Below, one piece after another: positions 1-8,119 of a stretch of 64,000 bases of DNA. The notes below the pieces were generated by a model, which did not search any database, was not told where the DNA came from, and was given only the letters and a program-made list of their open reading frames with translations. The stretch comes from Thermomonas beijingensis (GTDB lineage Bacteria; Pseudomonadota; Gammaproteobacteria; Xanthomonadales; Xanthomonadaceae). Position 1 is the stretch's first letter; every line of letters starts with the position of its first letter. The stretch is taken from NCBI RefSeq assembly GCF_020034655.1, contig NZ_JAIQDJ010000002.1, forward strand, positions 1-64,000, read 5' to 3'. The translations under genes were made by a program, and so were the position numbers.

Positions 1-89
1 ACAACCGCATCCGCATGCACTCGGCCCTGGGCTACCGGACACCGATGCAGGCGGAGTGGGATTACCAAACCGTCAGGACTGTATCCTGA
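1..89 (+). CDS. IS3-family transposase OrfB, C-terminal end (partial)
   Basis: The reading frame is open from the window edge (first full codon at base 3) to a TGA at 87-89. The translated tail contains the motif NRIRMHSALGYRTP followed by an acidic/aromatic stretch, which is the hallmark end of the DDE integrase-type transposase (OrfB) of IS3-family elements, just after the catalytic glutamate region. The catalytic residues themselves lie outside the window. Family knowledge: OrfB is normally made by frameshifting from OrfA. Whether this copy is intact cannot be judged here. Confidence 0.85.
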   Translation, partial: NRIRMHSALGYRTPMQAEWDYQTVRTVS

Positions 90-119
90 CTACCTGTCTG
101 TGGAATGCGGGGCAGTCCA
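1..119 (+). mobile_element. Right end of an IS3-family insertion sequence
   Basis: Thirty bases after the transposase stop codon the sequence reads GGGGCAGTCCA, ending at about base 119. Many IS3-family ends begin TGGACTGCCCC on the opposite strand and finish with CA, so this is the likely right terminal repeat. The short target duplication would start at about base 120 (TAC or TACC), but the left end lies outside the window and cannot confirm it. The element ends about 30 bases from the 3' end of the VOC gene and does not interrupt it. Confidence 0.6.
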
Positions 120-147
120 TACCGTCCCCTTTTGCTGCGTTTGCGGG

Positions 148-528
148 CTATTGCCCGCTTGGCGGCTCCCAGAGCTCCACTTTATTGCCTTCCGGGTCGA
201 TCACCCAGCCGAATTTTCCAAATTCGGACGACTCCGAATCGCCCAGCACATTGCAGCCCTCCGTGCGCAATGCGGCGAGTAATGCATCGAGGTCGGCAAC
301 CCTGAGGTTCAGCATGAAGGGCGCAGGGCTGGGATCCATTTTGTCCGTGCCCATGTCAAACAGGCTCCAGATAGTCATGCCTGGGGCACTGTCGGGGCCA
401 CCCCAATGGAAAATGGCACCCCCCCAATCGGTCACGTCAAAGCCAAGGTGGTCGCGGTACCACGCACTCAGTGCTTTCGGGTCTTTTGACTTGATGAAAA
501 TGCCGCCAATGCCGGTAGCGCGTTGCAT
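148..528 (-). CDS. VOC family (glyoxalase/bleomycin-resistance fold) protein
   Basis: A 126-residue single-domain protein. The start is supported by CAGGAG about six bases before the ATG. It opens with a beta strand (GGIFIKSKDP), then LSAWYRDHLGF, and ends with GWVIDPEGNKVELWEPP, the usual second half of a vicinal-oxygen-chelate domain with the metal-ligand glutamate in KVELWE. Family members are metalloenzymes or binding proteins (glyoxalases, dioxygenases, antibiotic-binding proteins), and substrate cannot be inferred. The gene lies between the IS end and the FmdE-like gene on the same strand, 91 bases downstream of the latter, and could be a separate transcription unit. Confidence 0.85.
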   Translation of the reverse strand: MQRATGIGGIFIKSKDPKALSAWYRDHLGFDVTDWGGAIFHWGGPDSAPGMTIWSLFDMGTDKMDPSPAPFMLNLRVADLDALLAALRTEGCNVLGDSESSEFGKFGWVIDPEGNKVELWEPPSGQ

Positions 529-609
529 GAATGTCTCCTGGCCGGAAGGCTTGCTCTGCTGATGGATGCATGAGTGTAGCCGTACCGTAAAGCAGCGTTG
601 GCGTGGACG

Positions 610-618
610 CCCCCCCCC
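610..618. repeat. Homopolymer C tract (9 bases)
   Basis: Nine consecutive C residues sit immediately after the stop codon of the FmdE-like gene (G tract on that gene's strand). It is intergenic, so length change would not shift a reading frame, though it lies in the untranslated stretch before the VOC gene. Confidence 0.8.
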
Positions 619-619
619 G

Positions 620-1231
620 CTAGCGGCGCACCACCTTGATTACGCGGGCATCCTCCGCATGTTGCAGCAACAACTTGCGCACGCGGTCTTGCCACACCGA
701 GGCAAAGGCGGCACGCTCAGCGTCAGTGGCATCTGCGGCCAAGGCTCGCCCCATCAGCATCCGCATCTGCGGCGCAGGCGATACGCTGGAGAGATCCATC
801 GAGACATACACTGTATCGCCCGTATCACTGCGACAAAAACCAGCGATGCAGGATAAGTCGTTACTGCCGTAGCGCAGCAGGCCATGCCGCGCATGGTGCC
901 CTCCAATCCCGTGAAATCCGTTATTGCCCGCAGCACCCGTGAGCAAAGTGAACACCTGCGCGATAACGCCGGTGGTACCTTCCTCTTCTGCCATGCTCAT
1001 CGTTACCACCACACTGCCACGCTCTGGCACTGCATCGGGATACAGCGCGCGCAGGGCGGCGCGCGCCATCAGATACGCACCGGCCACCGTGGGGCAGGAA
1101 TGCCCGGCCAAGCGCACCGCATCGGCGTAGCCATATTCAATCAAGCCACCTTCCGCAGCACCTAATAATTCCGCCAATGGATCGCGCAGGACGATTCCTG
1201 GTGCCGCGGAAAAAAAGGCGGGTAGCGCCAT
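620..1231 (-). CDS. FmdE-like (formylmethanofuran dehydrogenase subunit E family) protein
   Basis: A 203-residue protein. The region around residues 38-60 (AGHSCPTVAGAYLMARAA) resembles the GHxCP...G signature of the FmdE family, in which cysteine and histidine residues bind metal. A second His-rich patch, GGHHARHG, lies near residue 107. In methanogens the family is linked to formylmethanofuran dehydrogenase, but stand-alone bacterial members have no settled function. It is translated three bases after the DUF2249 gene, so the two are almost certainly one operon. No membrane segment or signal peptide is evident. The family call rests on recognised motifs only; exact activity is unknown. Confidence 0.65.
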   Translation of the reverse strand: MALPAFFSAAPGIVLRDPLAELLGAAEGGLIEYGYADAVRLAGHSCPTVAGAYLMARAALRALYPDAVPERGSVVVTMSMAEEEGTTGVIAQVFTLLTGAAGNNGFHGIGGHHARHGLLRYGSNDLSCIAGFCRSDTGDTVYVSMDLSSVSPAPQMRMLMGRALAADATDAERAAFASVWQDRVRKLLLQHAEDARVIKVVRR

Positions 1232-1234
1232 GAC

Positions 1235-1501
1235 TTACTCCTCAGGCAAACCAACGATGCGGAAGTCGATCACTACGCCTGCTTGCTCACGCTGGCGATA
1301 TTCAACGGTGACATGCTCGCCAAAGCGCTGCTGGATTTGGCCCAGCAACGGGATGGGGTCATGGTCGTTGATGAAGCGCATGGTTTCGCCATTACGCAGC
1401 GCCCCCAATGCGCCAAAGATGGCGGAATGCCGAAACCGACGGGCGACTCCGCGTGCATCGAATACATGCACATTCGGGGCTGGATCAAGTTGAAAAGACA
1501 T
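1235..1501 (-). CDS. DUF2249 domain protein
   Basis: An 88-residue protein matching the DUF2249 pattern: DARG near residue 15, RHSAIF, LRNGETMRFINDHDP in the middle, and a basic/aromatic end (VEYRQREQAG). AGGAG lies about nine bases before the ATG. DUF2249 proteins often occur in clusters for anaerobic or nitrogen-oxide metabolism and hemerythrin-like genes, but their biochemical role is unsettled. It is the first gene of an operon with the FmdE-like gene (3-base gap). An FNR/CRP-type dyad sits at the position expected for an activator, suggesting low-oxygen or NO control (inference). Confidence 0.8.
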   Translation of the reverse strand: MSFQLDPAPNVHVFDARGVARRFRHSAIFGALGALRNGETMRFINDHDPIPLLGQIQQRFGEHVTVEYRQREQAGVVIDFRIVGLPEE

Positions 1502-1533
1502 CGCTGCTGACTCCTGTTTGCAACTACAACGCC

Positions 1534-1575
1534 ATGCTACGCAACCCCAATCCCGCTGCCCTGACCCATGTCAAG
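1534..1575 (-). promoter_or_regulatory. FNR/CRP-type site with class II -10 for the DUF2249-FmdE operon
   Basis: On the minus strand TTGACATGGGTCAG has the half-site layout of an FNR/Dnr box (consensus TTGAT-N4-ATCAA; seven of ten positions agree). The dyad centre is near 1567.5. A TAGCAT hexamer lies at 1539-1534 on the same strand. If transcription starts near 1526 the dyad centre is at about -41.5, the classical class II activator position. The site is about 65 bases upstream of the start codon. This is a motif match, not proof of binding. Confidence 0.45.
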
Positions 1576-1713
1576 GCGGCGCATGACCTTTGAAATTGGT
1601 CGCAGGCGTCATTGCTGGCAGCTGGCAGGCGTCCAGGCGCGAGCCATGCGAGCCATGACGTGGCAATCAGCGCGTACCCGGCATGCGTGGGGAAGTTGCA
1701 AGCGCAGCCCGGC

Positions 1714-1719
1714 TATAAT
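1714..1719 (+). promoter_or_regulatory. -10 element (TATAAT) upstream of class I aldolase
   Basis: A perfect TATAAT hexamer lies 36 bases before the aldolase ATG. No good -35 is found at 16-18 bases; TTGCAA at 1696-1701 is too close. A transcript from here would have a leader of about 30 bases. Confidence 0.5.
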
Positions 1720-1755
1720 TGGCGGATAACTCCAACCGCCAGCAGAGCCTACGCC

Positions 1756-2760
1756 ATGAGTATCGAACAACTTGCCGAAACCGCCCGTGCCATGGTTGCC
1801 CCGGGCAAGGGCATCATTGCCATTGATGAGTCTTCCGCTACCTGCAAGAAGCGCTTTGAGGGTGTGGGCATCGAGTGCACGGAAGACACCCGCCGCGCCT
1901 ACCGCGAGCTGCTGCTGACTGCGCCGGGCGCCAACCAGTACCTGTCCGGCGCGATCCTGTTTGACGAAACCATCCGCCAATCAACCAAGAGTGGGGTGCC
2001 GTTTGCCAAGTACATGCTGGACAACGGCATGATCCCCGGCATCAAGGTGGACAAGGGCACGGTGCCGCTGGCCGGCTTCCCCGGCGAACTGGTGACGGAA
2101 GGCCTGGACGGCCTGCGTGACCGCCTGAAGGAGTACTACAAGCTGGGCGCGCGGTTTGCCAAGTGGCGCGCGGTGATTACCATCGGCGACGACATCCCTT
2201 CCGGTACCTGCATCGAGGCCAACAGCCATGCGCTGGCCCGCTATGCCGCGCTGTGCCAGGAGTGCGGTCTGGTGCCGATGGTGGAGCCGGAAGTGTTGAT
2301 GGATGGCGATCACGACATCGGCACCTGCTATGAAGTGACTGAAGTGGTGCTGCGTTCGCTGTTTGATGCGCTGTACAACCAGAGCGTGATGCTGGAAGGC
2401 ACCATCCTCAAGGCCTCGATGGTGGTCCCGGGCAAGGCGTGCGATGAGCAGGCCAGCGTCGAGGAAGTGGCCGAATCCACGTTGATGTGTTTGAAGTCGG
2501 CGGTGCCGGCAATTTTGCCGGGCATCGTGTTCCTGTCGGGCGGCCAGAACGACCACGATGCCACCGCGCATCTGGACGCGATGAACAAGATGGGCCCGAA
2601 CCCGTGGCCGCTGTCGTTCAGCTATGGTCGTGCGATGCAGCAGGCCGCGCTGAAGCTGTGGGCCACCGACATGGCCGGCAACTACGCCAAGGCACAGGCG
2701 ACGGTGTTCGAACGCGCCAAGGCCAATGGCTTGGCTGCATTGGGACAGTGGCAGGGCTGA
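1756..2760 (+). CDS. Class I fructose-bisphosphate aldolase
   Basis: A 334-residue enzyme that reversibly cleaves fructose 1,6-bisphosphate to dihydroxyacetone phosphate and glyceraldehyde 3-phosphate in glycolysis/gluconeogenesis. It belongs to the eukaryotic-type class I family, as shown by GIIAIDESSATCKKRF near residues 19-34, FDETIRQ, and the Schiff-base lysine in LEGTILKAS (Lys219). The C-terminal half carries FLSGGQNDHDATAHL and PWPLSFSYGRAMQ. The frame is open further upstream, but ATG 1756 gives the family's usual N terminus and lies just after the TATAAT. Single gene, followed by a hairpin terminator. Class I aldolase of this type is typical of xanthomonads. Confidence 0.95.
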   Translation: MSIEQLAETARAMVAPGKGIIAIDESSATCKKRFEGVGIECTEDTRRAYRELLLTAPGANQYLSGAILFDETIRQSTKSGVPFAKYMLDNGMIPGIKVDKGTVPLAGFPGELVTEGLDGLRDRLKEYYKLGARFAKWRAVITIGDDIPSGTCIEANSHALARYAALCQECGLVPMVEPEVLMDGDHDIGTCYEVTEVVLRSLFDALYNQSVMLEGTILKASMVVPGKACDEQASVEEVAESTLMCLKSAVPAILPGIVFLSGGQNDHDATAHLDAMNKMGPNPWPLSFSYGRAMQQAALKLWATDMAGNYAKAQATVFERAKANGLAALGQWQG

Positions 2761-2789
2761 TCGCCTCGCGCCATCGCCGTGAAATCGAG

Positions 2790-2818
2790 CGCCAGCCGAG
2801 TGCTGGCGTTCGTCTTTG
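2790..2818 (+). terminator. Putative terminator after aldolase
   Basis: The stem CGCCAGC/GCTGGCG with a five-base loop (2790-2808) is followed by a moderately T-rich tail. It sits 30 bases after the aldolase stop and before the efflux adaptor. Confidence 0.55.
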
Positions 2819-2889
2819 TGGCGAAGCTTGACCGACGTCGTGGTTTGCCCCCCAGCCGATGGCACAGGAAGACGGTCATCCTCGCCAGT

Positions 2890-2895
2890 TAAAAT
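2890..2895 (+). promoter_or_regulatory. -10 element (TAAAAT) upstream of the RND adaptor
   Basis: TAAAAT lies 26 bases before the adaptor's ATG. The -35 is poor. The same TAAAAT hexamer recurs before yqgE, pyrB and the prolyl aminopeptidase gene. Confidence 0.4.
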
Positions 2896-2921
2896 CGGCA
2901 ACCCCACGCTTGAGTCCCCCC

Positions 2922-4004
2922 ATGTCACAGCGGTTCACTGGTCATTTCTGGGCTGCCTTGGTGGCCATGCTGATGCTCACGGCATGTGGCAAGCAAGACA
3001 AGCCCGGCAGTAGCGGCCCCGGCGGTGGGCGTGGCAATCAACCGGTACCCGTGGTGGTAAGCACGATTGCCTTGCAGGACTGGAACGACAACTTGCAAGC
3101 GCTGGGCACGGTGCGTGCGCACGAGGCCGTCACGGTCACCGCCAAGGTCAGCGAAACCGTGCAGCAGGTGCATTTCGAAAGCGGGCAGGACGTTGCCAAA
3201 GGCGCGCCGCTGGTGACTTTGAGTGGGCAACAGCAAGACGCGTTGTTGGCCTCGGCGCAGGCGCAACTGAAAGATGCCGAAGCACAATTGCAGCGGCTCA
3301 CCCAATTGGGCGGTCAGCAATTGGTGGCACGTTCCGCGGTGGATACCGCCCGCGCTACCCGCGACGCGGCGCGTGCGCAGGTGGGCCAGATTCGCGCCAA
3401 TCTGAGTGACCGGGTGATTCGTGCACCGTTTGCCGGTGTGTTGGGCATTCGCCAGGTCAGCCCGGGCGCGTTGGTGACACCGGGCACGGTGATCGCCACG
3501 CTAGATGATATTTCGCGCGTGTATGTGGATTTCCCGGTGCCGGAAACCGAGCTGGCGGACGTGGCGCCAGCGCAGGCGTTGACGGGTACTGCCGGGGCGT
3601 ATCCCGGAAAACGTTTTGATGGCCGCGTGCAGACGGTGGCGGCGCGACTGGATGCCGGCTCGCGTTCGGCCACCGTGCGCGGCGAGTTTGCCAACCCCGA
3701 GCGCTTGCTGAAGCCCGGCATGCTGGTACGCGTGGCTTTGCTGCGCAGTACCCGCAAAGCCTTGGTGGTGCCCGAATTGGCGGTGCAGCAAATTGGCAAC
3801 GAGACGTTTGTGTGGCGAGTAAAGGGTGATGGCACGGTGGAGAAGGCGGATGTGGTGGTGGGTGGCCGCATTCCCGGTCAGGTGATGCTGACCAGCGGCA
3901 TTCAAGCAGGCGACAGCATCGTCACCGAAGGCACCGGCAAATTGCAGCCGGGAGCGAAGGTGGCTGCAGGTGCTGCACCCATGGCCGATGATGCGAAGCA
4001 CTGA
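2922..4004 (+). CDS. RND efflux periplasmic adaptor subunit (lipoprotein)
   Basis: A membrane-fusion protein of about 360 residues that links an inner-membrane RND pump to an outer-membrane channel. The N terminus (MSQRFTGHFWAALVAMLMLTAC) is a lipoprotein signal with lipobox LTAC and acylated Cys22, followed by a Gly/Pro-rich linker. The biotinyl-lipoyl-like half motifs (VRAHEAVTVTAKVSE; RAPFAGVLGIRQVSPGALV) flank an Ala/Gln-rich helical hairpin, then come the beta-barrel and membrane-proximal domains. ATG 2922 is chosen because it starts the signal peptide; the upstream open frame lacks a signal. The pump gene begins four bases after the stop. No outer-membrane factor lies nearby, so a TolC-like partner is probably encoded elsewhere. 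Confidence 0.92.
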   Translation: MSQRFTGHFWAALVAMLMLTACGKQDKPGSSGPGGGRGNQPVPVVVSTIALQDWNDNLQALGTVRAHEAVTVTAKVSETVQQVHFESGQDVAKGAPLVTLSGQQQDALLASAQAQLKDAEAQLQRLTQLGGQQLVARSAVDTARATRDAARAQVGQIRANLSDRVIRAPFAGVLGIRQVSPGALVTPGTVIATLDDISRVYVDFPVPETELADVAPAQALTGTAGAYPGKRFDGRVQTVAARLDAGSRSATVRGEFANPERLLKPGMLVRVALLRSTRKALVVPELAVQQIGNETFVWRVKGDGTVEKADVVVGGRIPGQVMLTSGIQAGDSIVTEGTGKLQPGAKVAAGAAPMADDAKH

Positions 4005-4007
4005 GCC

Positions 4008-7000
4008 ATGAATCTGTCCGATCTTTCGATCAAGCGCCCGGTGCTGGCGGTGGTGATGAGCCTGCTGCTGATCGTGCTGGGGGTGATGTCGTTCCTGCGC
4101 CTGACCTTGCGTGAGTTGCCGGCCATCGACCCGCCCATCGTGTCGGTGCAGGTGGACTATCCCGGCGCTTCGGCGGGGGTGGTGGAGACCCGCATCACCA
4201 AGCCGCTGGAAGACGCACTGGCCGGCATCGAAGGCATCAACACGATTGATTCCAACAGCCAGAACGGCAGCTCGCGGATCAGTATCGAGTTCTATGCCTC
4301 GCGCGATATTGAAGCTGCGGCCAACGATGTGCGCAACGCAGTCAGCCGCGTGTCCGACCGCATTCCAACCGAGGCCACGCCACCTGAAATCAGCAAGGTG
4401 GAAGCCGATTCCGATGCGATTATCTGGCTGAATCTGCGCTCCACCACGATGGATCAAATGCAGATGTCGGATTACGCACAGCGTTATCTGGTGGATCGGT
4501 TTTCCAGTCTGCAAGGCGTGGCGCGGGTGTTTCTGGGCGGTAGCCAGCAATACGCCATGCGCGTATGGCTGGATGGCGACAAGTTGGCGGCGCGGGGGTT
4601 GACCGCCAGCGATGTGGAAAATGCGTTACGCCTTGAAAACGTGGAGCTGGGTGCGGGCCGGATTGAATCCACCAATCGCGATTTCATTTTGCGCGTGGCG
4701 CGTGACTACACCACCCCCGAGGCCTTCGCACGGATGCCGCTGGGCAAGGGCAGTGATGGGTATGTGGTGACGTTGGGGGATGTGGCGAAGGTGGCGTTGG
4801 AGTCCACCGAACGGCGCGCCTACTACCACAGCAATGGCGAACCGGCGATGGGCATCGGCATCGTCAAGACTTCCACCGCCAATAGTCTGGAAGTGGCGAA
4901 AGAAGCGATTGCAGAGGGCGACAAGATTCGCGCATCACTGCCCAAAGGCACTGATATTTATGTCGCCTACGACAGCACCACCTTCATTTCGGCGGCGGTG
5001 GAGCGGGTGTATGAAACCCTGATCGAAGCCATCGTGCTGGTGCTGGTGGTGATCTGGTTGTTCCTGGGCAGCGTGCGTGCGGCAATGATCCCGGCGGTCA
5101 CCGTGCCGGTGTGCGTGATCGCCTCGTTCATCGCGCTGTATGCATTCGGGTTTTCGATCAACCTGCTCACCTTGCTGGCCTTGGTGCTGTGCATTGGTCT
5201 GGTGGTGGACGATGCCATCGTGGTGGTGGAAAACATCCAGCGCCGGGTGGACTTGGGTGAGCCGGCATTGGTTGCCGCACGGCGTGGCACCAAGCAAGTG
5301 GCATTCGCGGTGTTGGCCACCACGGCGGTGTTGATCGCGGTGTTTTTGCCGGTGGGATTTTTGCAGGGCAATACCGGGCGGCTATTTCGCGAATTGTCGG
5401 TGGCATTGGCGGCGGCGGTGGCCATTTCTGCCTTCGTGGCATTGACGCTAACCCCGATGATGGCCAGCAAATTGCTGCGTCCGCATACCGGCCCACATGC
5501 GGTGCATGAAAACAAGGTGAGCGAGTGGTTGAATGCCCGGTTCCAGCGGCTGGCCGGTGGCTACCGCGGCGTACTGGGGCGCAATGTGCATCGGGTCTGG
5601 CTGTTTGCCGGCCTGCTGCTGGCAGCGGTCATTGCGCTGGTGGCCTTGTTCAAATTGCTGCCCACCGAATTGGCACCGTCGGAAGATCGCGGGTCCTTCC
5701 AATTGATGATGGAAGGTCCGGAAGGCGCGGGCTTTGATTACACCGTGGGGCAGATGAAAAAAGTCGAAGCCATTTTGGCCAAAGACATCGGCCCCGATAA
5801 AACCATCCTGCGCGCCAACCCACGGGTGCCGGGCAGTTTCGGGGCCAGCGAAGAAATGCATACCGGGCGGGCCATGGTGTTTTTGCAGCCCTGGGATAAG
5901 CGCAGCAAAAGTACGGTGGAACTGGCGGCCGAGTTGGAAAAGAAATTTGCCGGGCTTGCCGGGGTGAAAGTACGCACGCAGGCCGGTGGTGGGCTGGTGC
6001 GCACGCGCGGGCAACCATTCCAATTGGTCCTGGGTGGGCCCGATTACAAAGAGCTGGCCGGCTGGCGCGACATCATGCTGGCCAAGATGGCAGGCAATCC
6101 CGGGTTCATGGGGCCGGATTCGGATTACAAGGAAACCCGGCCGCAGATGCGGGTGGTGATCGACCGTGCGCGTGCGGCGGATCTGGGCGTCTCCGCCACC
6201 GACATCGGCCATGCACTGTCCACCATGATGGGCGGCATCCGCGTGACGACCTTTGTCGATAACGGCGAGGAATACGACGTCAAGCTGCAAGCCGACCGCA
6301 AAGGCCGTGACTCGGTGGCGGCGCTGGATGCCTTGCAGGTACGCGGGCGCGGCGGCGTGTTGGTGCCGCTATCGAATTTGGTGACGCTGAAAGAAGTGGC
6401 CGAACCGGGCACCTTGAACCGCTTCAACCGCCTGCGCTCGATTACCTTGAGTGCGCGTCTGGCGCAGGGCTATCCGCTGGGCGAAGCGGTGGCGTGGGCG
6501 CAAAAAACCGCACGCGAAAGCCTGCCGGACTACGCGCAAATCAGCTGGAAAGGCGAATCGCGTGAGTTGCAGCAATCCGGCGGCGAGGTACTGGTGACCT
6601 TCGCGCTGGCGCTGTTGATTGTGTATCTGGCGTTGGCGGCGCAATTTGAAAGCTTCCTGCATCCACTGGTCATCATGCTGACCGTGCCGCTGGGTGTGCT
6701 GGGCGCATTGATCGGGTTGTGGGTCACCAAGGGCACGGTCAATTTGTTCTCGCAAATCGGCATCGTGATGTTGGTGGGCTTGGCGGCGAAAAACGGCATC
6801 CTGATAGTGGAATTTGCCAACCAATTGCGCGATGAAGGCCGCAGCATCCACGATGCGATTGTCGAGGCTGCCGCCACTCGCCTGCGCCCGATTTTGATGA
6901 CATCGATTGCCACCGTGATGGGCGCAGTGCCGCTGGTGATTTTTGGTGGCCCGGGCTCGGCCAGCCGTGCCACGATTGGCATTGTGGTGATCTTCGGGGT

Positions 7001-7142
7001 GTCGTTCTCGACCCTGTTATCGCTATTCGTGGTGCCGGCGTTCTATGCGCTGCTGGCCAAATACACGCATTCGCCGGAACAACTTGCGCATACTTTGGAA
7101 AAACTGGAAGCGGAAACCCCGCAGGCAGGCGGTCATGCGTGA
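4008..7142 (+). CDS. RND efflux pump permease (AcrB/MdtB-like, HAE1 type)
   Basis: A 1044-residue inner-membrane drug/proton antiporter. The N terminus, SIKRPVLAVVMSLLLIVLGVM, is the first transmembrane helix. Two large periplasmic loops follow TM1 and TM7. The proton-relay pair is Asp401-Asp402 in LVVDDAIVVVEN of TM4, and TM10 carries LVGLAAKNGILIVEFANQ. Such pumps export hydrophobic or amphiphilic compounds; the substrate is not predictable from this reading. It directly follows the adaptor, and its stop codon overlaps the start of the RNA methyltransferase gene by eight bases, so all three may be cotranscribed. A single pump gene rather than an mdtBC-like pair suggests a homotrimer. Confidence 0.93.
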   Translation: MNLSDLSIKRPVLAVVMSLLLIVLGVMSFLRLTLRELPAIDPPIVSVQVDYPGASAGVVETRITKPLEDALAGIEGINTIDSNSQNGSSRISIEFYASRDIEAAANDVRNAVSRVSDRIPTEATPPEISKVEADSDAIIWLNLRSTTMDQMQMSDYAQRYLVDRFSSLQGVARVFLGGSQQYAMRVWLDGDKLAARGLTASDVENALRLENVELGAGRIESTNRDFILRVARDYTTPEAFARMPLGKGSDGYVVTLGDVAKVALESTERRAYYHSNGEPAMGIGIVKTSTANSLEVAKEAIAEGDKIRASLPKGTDIYVAYDSTTFISAAVERVYETLIEAIVLVLVVIWLFLGSVRAAMIPAVTVPVCVIASFIALYAFGFSINLLTLLALVLCIGLVVDDAIVVVENIQRRVDLGEPALVAARRGTKQVAFAVLATTAVLIAVFLPVGFLQGNTGRLFRELSVALAAAVAISAFVALTLTPMMASKLLRPHTGPHAVHENKVSEWLNARFQRLAGGYRGVLGRNVHRVWLFAGLLLAAVIALVALFKLLPTELAPSEDRGSFQLMMEGPEGAGFDYTVGQMKKVEAILAKDIGPDKTILRANPRVPGSFGASEEMHTGRAMVFLQPWDKRSKSTVELAAELEKKFAGLAGVKVRTQAGGGLVRTRGQPFQLVLGGPDYKELAGWRDIMLAKMAGNPGFMGPDSDYKETRPQMRVVIDRARAADLGVSATDIGHALSTMMGGIRVTTFVDNGEEYDVKLQADRKGRDSVAALDALQVRGRGGVLVPLSNLVTLKEVAEPGTLNRFNRLRSITLSARLAQGYPLGEAVAWAQKTARESLPDYAQISWKGESRELQQSGGEVLVTFALALLIVYLALAAQFESFLHPLVIMLTVPLGVLGALIGLWVTKGTVNLFSQIGIVMLVGLAAKNGILIVEFANQLRDEGRSIHDAIVEAAATRLRPILMTSIATVMGAVPLVIFGGPGSASRATIGIVVIFGVSFSTLLSLFVVPAFYALLAKYTHSPEQLAHTLEKLEAETPQAGGHA

Positions 7143-8076
7143 TCACGATGGCAATTCCCCGTGGGGTTCCGGCTCCAAAGCGCGGGGCCCGAAAGCGCAC
7201 AGCCCGCGCGCAACGGGTGAGGGCGCACCGCGCCCCTATCCTCCCAGAGAGGGTACGCCACGCCCTTATTCGCCACGCCACGCCCCCGCACGCGCCGCCG
7301 CGCCGCAGGAGGATGCAGTACCCGCACACTCCGCACGTGAGCGCCGTGATGCCGAGCTGCGCCTGTATGGCATGAACGCCGTGCAAGCGGTGTTTGCGCG
7401 CCGCCCGCAGGCATTGCGCAAGTTGTATTTGAGTGAGGCCCGCATTCCGCAGTTGCAGCCACTGTTGAAGTGGTGCGTGGCCAACCGCGTGGGCTATCGG
7501 GTGGTGGACGATGGCGATTTGCAGAAGCTTGCCGCCAGCGCGCACCACGAGGGCGTGGTTGCGGAAGTGCTGCGCGAGGAGCCGCTGCCGTTGTCGAGCT
7601 GGCTGCGCGATCTGCCGGCGGGGCCGCAATGTGCGCTATGGCTCGATGGTGTGGGCAATCCGCATAATTTTGGCGCGATCTTGCGTAGCGCGGCGCATTT
7701 TGGGGTCAGCGCCATGTTGCTGCCCAAGCACGCCACCTTGTCCCTGTCCGGCGCGGCGGCGCGGGTGGCCGAAGGCGGTGCGGAAACGCTGCCGATGGTG
7801 CGGCTGGGGCGCGAGGACAATAGTCTTGCGCAATTGCACGCCGCCGGGTTTCAGTTGGCGGCCACCGTGGTGCGCGGTGGCAGCGATGTGTTCAACATCA
7901 CCCTGCCGCAGCGCTTGATTTATGTGCTGGGCGCGGAAGCGGTGGGCATGTCGCCGGAACTGGCGGCGGCCTGTGACTTGCGGGTGTCGATCCCCGGCAG
8001 CGGCGCGGTGGAAAGCCTCAATGTCGCTTCTGCCACCGCAGTGCTGTTAGCGCAGTGGGCGAGCCGCAACCGATAA
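7135..8076 (+). CDS. TrmH-family (SPOUT) RNA methyltransferase, YfiF-like
   Basis: A 313-residue S-adenosylmethionine-dependent 2'-O-ribose methyltransferase candidate. After a disordered N-terminal tail (about residues 1-65, rich in Arg/Pro) comes a substrate-binding domain starting RLYGMNAVQAVF, then the knotted SPOUT domain. SPOUT motif 1 is NPHNFGAILRSAAHFG, motif 2 includes LIYVLGAEAVGMS, and motif 3 is SIPGSGAVESLNVASA. The length and two-domain plan resemble E. coli YfiF, whose RNA target is unclear, rather than RlmB. ATG 7135 overlaps the pump stop codon. The tail holds two tandem ten-residue repeats. Confidence 0.85.
   Translation: MRDHDGNSPWGSGSKARGPKAHSPRATGEGAPRPYPPREGTPRPYSPRHAPARAAAPQEDAVPAHSARERRDAELRLYGMNAVQAVFARRPQALRKLYLSEARIPQLQPLLKWCVANRVGYRVVDDGDLQKLAASAHHEGVVAEVLREEPLPLSSWLRDLPAGPQCALWLDGVGNPHNFGAILRSAAHFGVSAMLLPKHATLSLSGAAARVAEGGAETLPMVRLGREDNSLAQLHAAGFQLAATVVRGGSDVFNITLPQRLIYVLGAEAVGMSPELAAACDLRVSIPGSGAVESLNVASATAVLLAQWASRNR
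7219..7278 (+). repeat. Tandem 30-bp repeat in the methyltransferase N-terminal tail
   Basis: Two adjacent ten-codon units encode EGAPRPYPPR and EGTPRPYSPR. Eight of ten residues match, while the DNA differs at several third positions, so the duplication is not recent or is held at the protein level. Confidence 0.75.
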
Positions 8077-8086
8077 TTCGAAGTGG

Positions 8087-8113
8087 AAACGGGGCTGTGA
8101 TTGGCCCCGTTTT
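8087..8113. terminator. Bidirectional rho-independent terminator
   Basis: A perfect nine-base stem AAACGGGGC/GCCCCGTTT with an eight-base loop and T runs on both strands. It lies in the 43-base gap between the convergent methyltransferase and M28 peptidase genes and can serve both. Confidence 0.8.
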
Positions 8114-8119
8114 GTAGCC

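Noticed and set aside
1981-2928. A 315-codon minus-strand frame opposite the aldolase
   Set aside because: Antisense artefact of GC-rich codons; no family resemblance, and it crosses the terminator and promoter between aldolase and the efflux adaptor.
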